Shown here in pieces: positions 1 to 8,022 of a DNA stretch of 16,912 nucleotides (its first letter is position 1; every line of letters starts with the position of its first letter). The DNA is from SIG440 sp045587485 (GTDB lineage: Bacteria > Bacillota > Clostridia > Monoglobales > Monoglobaceae). The notes under the pieces were generated by a model. That model saw only the letters and a program-made list of their open reading frames with translations. It was not told the DNA's origin and searched no databases. Position numbers and translations under genes: made by a program. The stretch covers positions 1 through 16,912 of the forward strand of contig JAZNCI010000014.1 in assembly GCA_045587485.1 (NCBI GenBank), written 5' to 3'.

Positions 1-275
1 ACGTTATACTGGATCTTGGTAGTGTTATCGAGGGTAACCTTAAGCTTAACATTTCGTGTCAAGAAGGTAACGTACGTTATGAGAAATTTAAGATTGAACA
101 CTCGATTGACGGTGTTCACTATACCGAAGTATTTAACGGCCACAATAGTGGTACAACCACAGGCTTAGAACAGTTTGACATTTGCAATAAGGCCCGCTAT
201 GTAAGAGTTAGCTTCTATGGCTCAAGCCAGGGTTCATATGTATCGGTAACGGAACTGTTCGTATCCAATGAATGA
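1..275 (+). CDS. F5/8 type C (discoidin) domain protein, C-terminal part
   Basis: The window opens inside this gene. The readable frame starts at base 3 and ends with TGA at 273-275, giving about 90 residues. They have the look of the second half of an F5/8 type C domain: a VILDLGS strand, YEKFKIEHSIDGVHYTEVF, and the closing ARYVRVSFYG followed by a final VTELFV strand. Such domains bind galactose- or uronate-type sugars and usually sit at the end of secreted glycosidases, lyases or surface proteins, so the missing upstream part may be catalytic. The stop overlaps the ribosome binding site of the next gene, so the two are probably co-transcribed. The domain call rests on fold-typical sequence; the whole protein's function cannot be judged. 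Confidence 0.75.
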   Translation, partial: VILDLGSVIEGNLKLNISCQEGNVRYEKFKIEHSIDGVHYTEVFNGHNSGTTTGLEQFDICNKARYVRVSFYGSSQGSYVSVTELFVSNE

Positions 276-285
276 GGTGAAATAA

Positions 286-3200
286 ATGAAAAAAACAGCA
301 TTACTTCTCATACTTGTTATGATAATCTCACTCATCCCCGCACTGAATGTCAGTGCGGCGGGTGAGTACGAACTTAAGGGTTTGTATCAGGGTGCAACAG
401 TTGTTATTCAGCACGAACCTACAAAGACTGTTACTGTTGAAAAGGCTACAGATGCATCAGATGATATTTCAAAGGTAGTATTTACATTCAATGGTGTTGA
501 AACAACAGCTACAACAGCACCTTTTGAATACACGATGGAATTTGAAAATATCGGCGGACAGACTCTTAAATATGATGTTTACAAAGCAAGCAACTCAAGT
601 GACATCCCTGACGTTGGTGAAACGCTCACATTTAACGTGGTTGCAGGTAAAAAGAACGCAGCCTCTATCTCTACAGACTTCGAGAGTGTTGCGGCGGCAG
701 ACGTTGCAGGAATTCTTTCGTCAAATCACACTTCAACTATGACCTTCAGCGTTGCTACTCCCACTTACACCAAGGGTGGTCCGGCAACCGGAAATGCAGC
801 ACGTATTTCAGCAAGTGAAAGAACTACCCAACTTCAACTGAGAAAAGCAGAGGGTGAAAATGTTCACAAGGTTCACTATTATAGTTTTGATGTTGGAATG
901 ACCGACGCATACACAAATGACGTTTGGATAACGGGTGATGGTTACAATAAAACCACTCACCGTGACAAGCTGTTCGAAAACAAAGAATTTTCAATTACTG
1001 GTAAAAACGAACAATATGTAAAGATTTCGTTAGATATTATTGTTGATGCCAATGCTAAATTGGCTACACTTATAAAAGATGATGCTGAATGGAAGAGAGT
1101 TCCTCTTACAAACTCATCTGCAGGCAGCAGCACCTGGGGATTGGTGCTTGAGTATGATAACAAGGCTAGAGCCGTATACATCGACAACTTCAAATATGAT
1201 GCATATGACGTTGCAACCCCTCAGAGCTTCACAGCAACATCAATTCCCGGCGGCGACAACAAGCCCGTGGCTGTAACCTTGCCTGAGGTACGCATCACAG
1301 GTGCAGACTATCTTGCAGGTCAGAACATTGCAGATTTTGTAACACTCAGCCAGAAGCCCAACGACGGCAGCGTTGGCTATACACCGACTAGCATTGACTA
1401 TGACGTAACGATTGTTGGTGCAGATATCGTGTTCACCTTCAACGAAAGTCTGGCGATAGGCACAACCTACAAAATAGATATTGCAGCTTTGCGTGACAGC
1501 TACTACGTTCCCTACAACACCTACAGCTTTACCTTCCGCACTCTCAATGAGAACGAAAATCCCCTTCCTGAGATTAGCCTTATCACACCCCAGGCAAACC
1601 AGCGTTTCTACCCCAACGAGGGCGACACTGTTACACTCAGTGCATCGGCTGTTGATACTCTGGGCGGAACAGTTGAATACGTTGAATTCTACGCTGATGG
1701 CGTTTTGATTGAGGGCAGCAGGGTGTTAAATTCTGCAGCAGTTGAAGACGTTTACACATATGTATGGGCGCTTGACGGCTCAATTGACCGCGAAGAACCC
1801 GTTGCAATCACGGCAAAGGCTGTGGATGACGAAAACGGCGAGTCAGAAACAATGCCCGTGAACATCACACTCCGCAGCAAATCAGAGCCCGAGGTTACAA
1901 TCACAAGCCCCGCAACAGGTACACTTTTCTGTTCAAACCTTGCCGGCAAGGACATCGAGGTTAAGCCCGTGCTTGAATTTGCGACAGCAGATGCCGACGG
2001 TACAATTGCTGAAATAAAGGTTTATGTAGACGGAGTTGCAGAGGAGGAAATTATAGACCCGGCTGCAACAACCTATACACTGGCAACCGACCTTGTCGGG
2101 GCTGGAACACATTCAATCACTGTCGAGGTTTATGACGACCACGGCTTAAACGCAATGGACACCATTGAAGTTGCTGTTGAAGACAGAGGTAAGTCAGGCT
2201 ACCTGATAAACGAAGATTACACAAGCGAAGACCTTGTTGCAAAGTGGTCGGGCAATGCTGATAAAAGCTTTACTGAAGGCACAGGTATTGTTGCAAAAGC
2301 TGTTGCAAGTGAACAAGCGGATGGCTCGTTCACATACACAGCAGGAAAGCTTGGCCGTACCCTTGTGACAAACTTCACAGACAAAGATTTTGCTGCTGAT
2401 ATCAAGGTGTCGTTTAACGATACAGCATCAAAACGTGTGATTGGGCTTGACTACAAAGAGCCCGACAGCAAAACAGTGAAGACCATCGAGCTTGCAACCT
2501 TTGCTGAAAACGGCAAAATCACCTTTGGCGGAACTCAGGTTGGCACTATGACCTATAACGCAAATCAGACCTACAACATCTCAATTATTGCAGATGAAAA
2601 GAATGATCGGGTATACGCGCTTGTTGACGGAACCGAGGTTGGCACACCGGCAGCAATCATAGGCGTTAACCCCGTGATAACCATCACTCAGGAGGGTGCC
2701 GGCTCGACTGAAATTATGAGCTGCGGCGCGTCTATGCTGGGAACAGCTGTTATACCTCAGGTCATTGCAAACGGCAAAACCTTTACCGTTGATTTTCCTG
2801 CAGGTACAGACCTTGCAACACTTGAGAACAACGTTTCGATGCTTGACTCAACAGGCAAGGCGATGAAGCTCACCTATGCAGACGGCGTATTCACAGTGAA
2901 TTCTGCTCTCAAAACCACCGAAACCTACACAATAATTGTTCTCCCTGATGCACGTGACATAAACGGCAACGGCTACTGCGGTACAAAGATGGCAAGCTTC
3001 ACTGCTCCCGCATCCACTACAGTGGTTGCATCCGTACCCGTGCCCGTGGTGACACCAACCACAAATGCAGAAGATTCAACAAAGCTGGATTATGACTTTG
3101 GTTTAAACGTTACTTTTGACCGTACTCCCGAGGAAACCGTATATCTGGTTTGTGCGGTATACAACGGCTCGAAAATGACACATAAATCCTATACACCAAT

Positions 3201-3321
3201 TTCTGCAGGCGGAACATTCACTCAGGACTTTGATGGCGTTGATGCAAATGCTCAGATTGAAGCATTTGTGGTTGATGCAAACCTGAATGCATTAAACGAA
3301 GAGTTGATTAAAATCAAATAA
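286..3321 (+). CDS. large secreted multi-domain Ig/jelly-roll protein, 1011 aa
   Basis: The start ATG follows GAGGTGA at 274-280. Residues 1-24 form a signal peptide ending NVSA. Domains, judged by eye, are: about 27-121, a small beta module opening YELKGLYQGA (module A); about 126-308, a jelly-roll or LamG-like sandwich ending AVYIDNFKYDAYDV; about 325-420, an SbsA-like Ig domain; about 427-531 and 534-632, two Ig domains of the VEFYADG / IKVYVDG type often found in clostridial glycan-active proteins; about 637-815, a second LamG-like sandwich; about 819-908, another SbsA-like Ig domain; and about 935-1011, a C-terminal module with VYLVCAVYNGSK and IEAFVVDANLNAL. No catalytic motif, LPXTG anchor, SLH or dockerin repeat was seen, so how it stays on the cell is unknown. 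Its likely role is extracellular glycan binding or scaffolding for the uronate pathway encoded downstream. Module A, the following sandwich and the C-terminal module recur in the protein at 3943. Confidence 0.85.
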   Translation: MKKTALLLILVMIISLIPALNVSAAGEYELKGLYQGATVVIQHEPTKTVTVEKATDASDDISKVVFTFNGVETTATTAPFEYTMEFENIGGQTLKYDVYKASNSSDIPDVGETLTFNVVAGKKNAASISTDFESVAAADVAGILSSNHTSTMTFSVATPTYTKGGPATGNAARISASERTTQLQLRKAEGENVHKVHYYSFDVGMTDAYTNDVWITGDGYNKTTHRDKLFENKEFSITGKNEQYVKISLDIIVDANAKLATLIKDDAEWKRVPLTNSSAGSSTWGLVLEYDNKARAVYIDNFKYDAYDVATPQSFTATSIPGGDNKPVAVTLPEVRITGADYLAGQNIADFVTLSQKPNDGSVGYTPTSIDYDVTIVGADIVFTFNESLAIGTTYKIDIAALRDSYYVPYNTYSFTFRTLNENENPLPEISLITPQANQRFYPNEGDTVTLSASAVDTLGGTVEYVEFYADGVLIEGSRVLNSAAVEDVYTYVWALDGSIDREEPVAITAKAVDDENGESETMPVNITLRSKSEPEVTITSPATGTLFCSNLAGKDIEVKPVLEFATADADGTIAEIKVYVDGVAEEEIIDPAATTYTLATDLVGAGTHSITVEVYDDHGLNAMDTIEVAVEDRGKSGYLINEDYTSEDLVAKWSGNADKSFTEGTGIVAKAVASEQADGSFTYTAGKLGRTLVTNFTDKDFAADIKVSFNDTASKRVIGLDYKEPDSKTVKTIELATFAENGKITFGGTQVGTMTYNANQTYNISIIADEKNDRVYALVDGTEVGTPAAIIGVNPVITITQEGAGSTEIMSCGASMLGTAVIPQVIANGKTFTVDFPAGTDLATLENNVSMLDSTGKAMKLTYADGVFTVNSALKTTETYTIIVLPDARDINGNGYCGTKMASFTAPASTTVVASVPVPVVTPTTNAEDSTKLDYDFGLNVTFDRTPEETVYLVCAVYNGSKMTHKSYTPISAGGTFTQDFDGVDANAQIEAFVVDANLNALNEELIKIK

Positions 3322-3380
3322 TAAACTGCAAAAAAATTAATATTTGTAAAAGCAAAAAACAAAAATCTGTGATATGGTGG

Positions 3381-3417
3381 GCACCTCATCCGCCACCTTC
3401 CCCTCAAAGGGGAAGGC
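3381..3417 (+). repeat. CCTCATC-hairpin repeat, copy a
   Basis: GCACCTCATCC is followed by CCTTCCCC (3396-3403), a five-base loop and GGGGAAGG (3409-3416), a perfect 8-bp G+C-rich stem. It is one of four related units in the window, each combining a CCTCATC-type box with an adjoining or overlapping hairpin. No T tract follows, so it is not a standard terminator. Confidence 0.6.
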
Positions 3418-3453
3418 TATACATCCCTGAGTTTTGGTTTTCCCCTTGAGTGT

Positions 3454-3484
3454 GCTGAATAATTGCCGGTGGCAGTTATTCAGC
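3454..3484. repeat. inverted repeat hairpin inside the element
   Basis: GCTGAATAA (3454-3462) pairs with TTATTCAGC (3476-3484), a perfect 9-bp stem. It continues inward, after a two-base mismatch, with GCC/GGC. It lies between copies a and b of the hairpin repeat and is part of the structured core. Confidence 0.6.
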
Positions 3485-3511
3485 GCCCCCGAGACGAGAG
3501 CCGAGACTGCT

Positions 3512-3537
3512 GTCACCGACAGGTGACTGATGAGGTG
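3512..3537 (-). repeat. CCTCATC-hairpin repeat, copy b
   Basis: Read on the minus strand this is CACCTCATCAGTCACC followed by a four-base loop and GGTGAC. The stem is GTCACC (3512-3517) with GGTGAC (3522-3527). The stretch GGTGACTGATGAGG (3522-3535) is identical to 6866-6879 in the second repeat region, which shows that the units are dispersed. Its GATGAGGTG (3529-3537) is also an inverted copy of CACCTCATC at 3382-3390. Confidence 0.6.
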
Positions 3538-3825
3538 TCAAAACCAACAACAAACCGCAGGGGTCAAATGTCGATATCAATCCCCGGTGTCAGTTGGAAA
3601 ACATCCCCCCAAAAGACATTGGTTAAATTGACCTTTGAATGTCCCCACCCTGCAAATTATGGAATGACGCTTGTCGGCATTCCGCAAACGGCACAGCCTT
3701 TGGGATGTGTCTTGTGCCTCTTGCTTTCTTGCGAAGCCCTCCTTGCTTAAAGCGGGCACTCTCGAAGACGGCAGAGGATGCCAAGGCCGGCTCGGCACAG
3801 CTGAGACACAAAGCCTTGGAAAGAT

Positions 3826-3852
3826 GACGGCGCAAGCCGTCGGAGGAGGTGC
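3826..3852 (-). repeat. CCTCATC-hairpin repeat, copy c
   Basis: Read on the minus strand this is GCACCTCCTCC followed by a hairpin, GACGGC / GCCGTC (3826-3831 and 3836-3841 on the plus strand), with a four-base loop that reads GCAA on the plus strand. It sits just inside the right inverted end of the element and corresponds to copy a at the left end. Confidence 0.55.
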
Positions 3853-3942
3853 AAAACACCAAATCCAATAGAAAGCACAGATTTTTATACTTTTACAAAC
3901 ACACAATTAACATAAAATTATAAATAGGAGGACTTATAAAAA

Positions 3943-6792
3943 ATGAAAAGATTTTTAAGCATGGCTTTAGCGCTTGCTCTTGTTCTCACAACACTTGTTA
4001 TCCCTGCATCAGCAGCAGATGCCGCAACATCGGTTGTGGTTGATATTACCTCAATTAGTGATGGCGACATCTTTTCAAAAGGCGCAAATATTGGACTTGC
4101 TGCAACAGCGTCAAACGCTGCTGAATCCCAAGTAAAGAACATAGATTTCTATGCAAACGGCGCAAAGCTCCCCGGCACAATTGTGGGCGCAAGCGGCACA
4201 ATTGTATGGTATGCACCCAGTGAGGGTGTGTATGATGTCACCACAAAGATTACATATGTCGACAATGCAGTTGCAGATGGTGGCGAAACAGTAAGAGTGG
4301 TTGTATTACCTGCAAACACAGACAAAATAGTTCCCCTTTGGCCCGACGGCGAAGGTCTTACTGTTACCTCCAGCAGCGAAACCTTTACATATGAATTGAG
4401 CGATGACTATGCAATTTTTGGTACTAAGAGCCTTAAGATTGTTCCAAAAGCAGACAATGTAGGCGTTACCTTTGAAAGAACACCTGAAATACCACTTACA
4501 TGGAACAGGATGGCTATTCTCGTTTACGTACCTGAAACAATTGATGGTCTTGTGGTTAGCAATGGAGGAAACAGTGGACAGAAAATGACTGACGCCAGCA
4601 TACGCCGTATTGACCCTAAGGACAGTACCCACTACATTAATAAAGGATTAAATCGCTTTGTAACCGAAACAGGGACATATGGAACGACAACTAAGTTGCT
4701 TGATTATGCAAAATTTACTTTCGGCGGTGCTACTGAAGATAACACCAACCCTGTATATATCCTTGGCTTTGTGGGTATGACAGATGCTTTATACGGCAAA
4801 ACCGGCACTGCATGTACTGCTGTAACACCTGTACCTGCTCCTGAGATTGCAGACAAGACAGAGGGTGTGTGCAATAAGGTGGGCACATATCGTATTAACT
4901 TCAACACCCCTATCTATGCGGATGAAACAAAAGCACCTGCTATCATCAAAGCAGACGGAGCTGTGGTTGACGGCGTGACATACACATATGGCACAGATTA
5001 TGTTGACCTTCATCTTCCTGAACTTGAACTGGGCAAGGAATATACAGTTGAAATTCCCGAACAGACTATTCTTTCGTACTATTCGGCTCATTTTGATGGC
5101 GCTACACAGGATTACAATGGGGATGGTTCGGCTGATTATCTGATGAACTATGCGGAGGCAAGCACCTTTACATTTTCAACCAAGGACACAGATTGCCTGA
5201 ATGCAACACCTATCATAAAGATGAGTTATCCTGCTGATGGTGCCAAGGTTCCTGCAGACACAGGCTTTGCAGCAAAGCTTGTTTCGGGCAGCTCAGCACT
5301 CACCGGCGTGGAATTCTACAAGGGCGATACAAAGCTTGAGGGCGAGGTTAAAGAAGTTACCGACGAAAACGGAAATGTTGTTGAATACTGGCTCCAGCCT
5401 GAAACACAGCTTACAGCTGGCGAAGCAGCAACAATTACAGTTAAGGCGCTTGGTGTTGAGGATGTGAGTGCATCTGCAACCTATACAGCTGGTTCAGCAC
5501 CCAGCTATTTCGTAAAGGGTATCTACGAAGGTGCTGTTATTGTTCAAAATGAAGAGCCTTCAAGAAGAATTGTTGTGGTAGATGAAGCAAATAAAAAAGG
5601 TACACAAGGCAGCAGAACTTATACTATAGATGAAACACCAACCGATGTAGCAAAGGTTGAGTTCCGCAACAATGGTGTTCTTCTTGATTCAACCGGCAAC
5701 GTGTGCAATCTTGTGTTTGACAAGTATCAAGACAACATTCTTGAAGTAAAGGTCACCGACATATATGGAACTGTGCATCCCTTTACCTTTAACTATAAAG
5801 TGAAGTATGGCAAATTGAATACCACTGAGTCAGTTCCTCTGGTAGACTTTGAAACCGAAGGTCTGACTGCTGGGGATGCTCTTGCGATGATAAGCGAGAA
5901 TAACGACGGCAATTTCACCCCGACTTTGGGTAGCGACGCAACCTACACAGCAAGCAACGCACTGATTTTGACCCCCGGCACGTCTGCCGCTAGCTATCTG
6001 CAATTCAAAGGCGCTGCCACAACAACAGGTCACAAGGTACATTATTATGAATTTGACCTGACGACAAGAGGTCAGGATTCGCGTGCGGTAGAGCTTACTA
6101 GATTGGGATATAACCAAGGTGGTGCTAATGCGAATGGCGTTCAAAGATTGCTTGCAAACAAGGACTTGGCGAATGGTAATTCCTACTTCAACACTGTAAA
6201 AGTTCGTTTAGTTCTGGACTTCAACTATGAGAAAAACACTACTGTTCCCGCACCCACAGCACTCATTTATTTTGACGGCAAGGTATATGATACACAGTCA
6301 ATGTCCAAGCTTATAGCGGCTGGTACTCAAGACCCAGTCCTGAGACTGTATATGCAAAATAAAACTCATAAGGTATACATCGACAACTTCAAGTACTCTG
6401 TATATGATGTCAATGATAAGTTTGGTATGAATAATTATAACAACGAGCTTATATTTGAAAACACAGGTACTGAAGAATCTCCAAAGTACACCGGCAAGAA
6501 GACACTCAGAACATATGCTACAAATGCATCACAAGAAGCTGTTACAGTAAGAAACGTTATCGCTGTTTATGAAAATGACGGCAGACTGAAATTTATATAC
6601 GATGGCGGCACACATAATATGACAACTCCTATCAGCATTACCTACGCGCCCGGCGTTATTAATCAGGAAACGGTTTATACCTGGGATATGGGAGACCCCC
6701 GTGGCAGATCTGCTCGTATATTCACCTTCTACAGCTTGAACGACACGGCGAATAACAAGGCGCTTGTTCCCGTTGGCAAGTTTGCTGAATAA
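3943..6792 (+). CDS. large secreted multi-domain Ig/jelly-roll protein, 949 aa
   Basis: The start ATG is 11 bases after AGGAGG (3926-3931). Residues 1-24 or 1-27 form a signal peptide ending PASAADA. By eye: about 28-121, an Ig domain (IDFYANG); about 125-285, a carbohydrate-binding-like sandwich; about 298-415, an SbsA/Big_5-like Ig domain (INFNTPIY, LELGKEYTVEI); about 421-517, another Ig domain (VEFYKGD); about 520-623, module A opening YFVKGIYEGA; about 630-822, a jelly-roll ending KVYIDNFKYSVYDV; and about 855-949, a C-terminal module with VRNVIAVYENDGRLKFIY. No anchor motif or catalytic residues are recognisable. Module A plus the following sandwich also form the N-terminal third of the 1011-aa protein, so the two are related by module shuffling. 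A glycan-binding surface role is inferred from the fold types and the neighbouring sugar-catabolic genes. Confidence 0.85.
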   Translation: MKRFLSMALALALVLTTLVIPASAADAATSVVVDITSISDGDIFSKGANIGLAATASNAAESQVKNIDFYANGAKLPGTIVGASGTIVWYAPSEGVYDVTTKITYVDNAVADGGETVRVVVLPANTDKIVPLWPDGEGLTVTSSSETFTYELSDDYAIFGTKSLKIVPKADNVGVTFERTPEIPLTWNRMAILVYVPETIDGLVVSNGGNSGQKMTDASIRRIDPKDSTHYINKGLNRFVTETGTYGTTTKLLDYAKFTFGGATEDNTNPVYILGFVGMTDALYGKTGTACTAVTPVPAPEIADKTEGVCNKVGTYRINFNTPIYADETKAPAIIKADGAVVDGVTYTYGTDYVDLHLPELELGKEYTVEIPEQTILSYYSAHFDGATQDYNGDGSADYLMNYAEASTFTFSTKDTDCLNATPIIKMSYPADGAKVPADTGFAAKLVSGSSALTGVEFYKGDTKLEGEVKEVTDENGNVVEYWLQPETQLTAGEAATITVKALGVEDVSASATYTAGSAPSYFVKGIYEGAVIVQNEEPSRRIVVVDEANKKGTQGSRTYTIDETPTDVAKVEFRNNGVLLDSTGNVCNLVFDKYQDNILEVKVTDIYGTVHPFTFNYKVKYGKLNTTESVPLVDFETEGLTAGDALAMISENNDGNFTPTLGSDATYTASNALILTPGTSAASYLQFKGAATTTGHKVHYYEFDLTTRGQDSRAVELTRLGYNQGGANANGVQRLLANKDLANGNSYFNTVKVRLVLDFNYEKNTTVPAPTALIYFDGKVYDTQSMSKLIAAGTQDPVLRLYMQNKTHKVYIDNFKYSVYDVNDKFGMNNYNNELIFENTGTEESPKYTGKKTLRTYATNASQEAVTVRNVIAVYENDGRLKFIYDGGTHNMTTPISITYAPGVINQETVYTWDMGDPRGRSARIFTFYSLNDTANNKALVPVGKFAE

Positions 6793-6806
6793 AAGAACTT
6801 CAAGCT

Positions 6807-7043
6807 CCACAGAAAATTGACAAATTGATTTAGTTGGCGGGTGTACGCCTCATCAGTCACCGCAAGGTGACTGATGAGGCTGAAATAACAATTCACACCA
6901 CCAACAAATCATTTGTCCGTGATTTTCGGGAACTTAGAGTTCTAAAAGGGTATGTCAGATATGTTCAGTTCAGGTTCAGACAGCACAGCAGTTTGAATTT
7001 ATCTGACATTCTTTATAAAACAGAAAATTATGATTTTCTGTGG
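6807..7043. repeat. inverted-repeat-bounded segment between the 949-aa gene and the permeases
   Basis: CCACAGAAAAT (6807-6817) is matched in inverted orientation by ATTTTCTGTGG (7033-7043). The right arm also forms a local hairpin with ACAGAAAAT (7020-7028). Nested inside are the perfect 15-bp hairpin at 6847-6880 and the inverted pair ATGTCAGATA (6952-6961) / TATCTGACAT (7000-7009), whose loop contains three TTCAG motifs (6964-6979). The segment may be a second small non-autonomous element or a structured leader of the permease mRNA. It carries no convincing gene. Confidence 0.45.
6847..6880. repeat. perfect 15-bp hairpin with GCAA loop (repeat copy d)
   Basis: GCCTCATCAGTCACC (6847-6861) and GGTGACTGATGAGGC (6866-6880) are perfect complements around a GCAA loop (GNRA tetraloop). 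It lies 54 bases after the stop of the 949-aa gene. No T tract follows, so it is a poor intrinsic terminator. It could shield the 3' end of the upstream mRNA or simply be a dispersed repeat. It shares 14 identical bases with copy b at 3522-3535. Confidence 0.7.
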
Positions 7044-7073
7044 CTGTGAATTTATCTTAAGGAGAAATTAAGT

Positions 7074-8018
7074 ATGACAAAAATAAGTTTAGGAAAGGCA
7101 AACGCAAGACCAAAAATCACTGCGGAACGCTTAAAGTCAAGATATATACCTATTTATCTTATGTTTCTTCCTGTCTTCCTTTATTATGCAATATTTGTAT
7201 ACAAGCCAATGGCAGGTCTGGTTATTGCATTTCAGGACTACAATGTTTTCAAGGGCATTGGCGGCAGTGAATGGGTTGGCTTTAAGCATTTTATCAATTT
7301 CTTTAAAACTCCTACAGTAGGACGCCTTTTCAGAAACACTTTGACACTCAATTTATGGAATATGGCATTTACATTTCCTGCACCTATTATTTTTGCCTTG
7401 CTTTTGAACGAGGTTAAAAATACAAGGCTGAAGAAGTCGATTCAGACTCTTACATATATGCCACACTTTATTTCAACGGTTGTTGCTGCAGGTATAATTA
7501 TCAATTTGCTGGCTCCCGGCTATGGTATTATTACACAGCTGGCTAAGGTGATTACAGGAAACGATTATTTCTTTGCTACAATGCCGTCGGCATTCCGCCC
7601 GACATACATCAGTATGCATATGTGGAAGGAGCTTGGCTACAGCAGTATTGTTTATCTTTCTGCTATTGCAGGTGTTGATGCAGAGCTTCACGAGGCAGCG
7701 GCTATTGATGGCGCAAATAAATTTAAACGTATTTTGAATGTTACTCTCCCCGGTATAATGCCAACAATTATGACCTTGCTTATTATGAAGGTCGGAAGCT
7801 TGCTTGCCAGTGCTACAGAGACCATCATCCTTCTTTATCAGCCTGCAACCTATGAGGTTTCGGATGTTATCGGTACTTATGTTTACCGTTATGGTTTGGT
7901 AGAAGGCAACTATTCCTTCTCAACAGCGATAGGTATTTTCAATTCAATTATGTCGCTTATACTTGTTTCAATTACTAACTTTATAAGCAACAAGGCTATG
8001 AAAGTGGGGTTGTGGTAA
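7074..8018 (+). CDS. sugar ABC transporter permease, LplB/YteP type
   Basis: This 314-aa inner-membrane protein belongs to the carbohydrate-uptake ABC permease family (binding-protein-dependent transport inner membrane component). AAGGAGA (7059-7065) precedes the ATG. A first membrane segment (about 25-45) is followed by five more. The cytoplasmic EAA loop, which docks the ATPase, is clear at residues 207-227 (EAAAIDGANKF, then LPGIMPT). The YIPIYLMFLPVFLYYAIF start and IAFQDYNVFKGI stretch are typical of LplB/YteP proteins, which import lyase-derived uronate oligosaccharides or complex glycans in Firmicutes. It forms a heterodimer with the product of the next gene, four bases downstream. No substrate-binding lipoprotein or ATPase gene is adjacent; these systems commonly use a shared MsmX-type ATPase encoded elsewhere. 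Confidence 0.9.
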   Translation: MTKISLGKANARPKITAERLKSRYIPIYLMFLPVFLYYAIFVYKPMAGLVIAFQDYNVFKGIGGSEWVGFKHFINFFKTPTVGRLFRNTLTLNLWNMAFTFPAPIIFALLLNEVKNTRLKKSIQTLTYMPHFISTVVAAGIIINLLAPGYGIITQLAKVITGNDYFFATMPSAFRPTYISMHMWKELGYSSIVYLSAIAGVDAELHEAAAIDGANKFKRILNVTLPGIMPTIMTLLIMKVGSLLASATETIILLYQPATYEVSDVIGTYVYRYGLVEGNYSFSTAIGIFNSIMSLILVSITNFISNKAMKVGLW

Positions 8019-8022
8019 TATT

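Larger units (their letters stand above)
3343..3899. mobile_element. MITE-like non-coding element with nested inverted ends
   Basis: The two ends match as a series of inverted segments in the same order. TTTGTAAAAG (3343-3352) pairs with CTTTTACAAA (3890-3899). AAAAATCTGTG (3361-3371) pairs with CACAGATTTTT (3876-3886). GGTG (3376-3379) pairs with CACC (3857-3860). GCACCTCATCC (3381-3391) pairs with GGAGGAGGTGC (3842-3852) with one mismatch. This gives imperfect terminal inverted repeats of about 50 bp around a G+C-rich core full of small hairpins. No transposase is encoded. An exact target-site duplication is not evident; AATTAATAT to the left and AATTAACAT to the right resemble each other but the right copy is offset. 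It could be a non-autonomous transposable element or a structured RNA with a closing stem. The repeats are seen directly; mobility is inferred. Confidence 0.5.
3322..3942. other. 620-bp gene-free gap
   Basis: The gap between the two large secreted-protein genes contains no convincing gene. Most of it (3343-3899) is the inverted-repeat-bounded element described separately, visibly richer in G+C than its flanks. Short open frames run through it on both strands and overlap one another. None has a good ribosome binding site, and their lack of stops is explained by base composition. The last 40 bases are A+T-rich and carry the AGGAGG (3926-3931) of the next gene. No clear factor-independent terminator with a T tract is visible after the stop at 3321. 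Confidence 0.75.

Noticed and set aside
3463..3906. Several overlapping open frames on both strands (60-109 codons)
   Set aside because: They overlap each other in multiple frames, lack ribosome binding sites, and coincide with the G+C-rich hairpin element, so a lack of stops is expected by composition.
6817..6845. TTGACA at 6817-6822 as a promoter for the permeases
   Set aside because: No acceptable -10 sequence occurs 16-18 bp downstream (GGTGTA at that place).
6834..7049. Plus-strand 71-codon open frame before the permeases
   Set aside because: It runs through the perfect hairpin repeat, has no ribosome binding site and no recognisable protein features.
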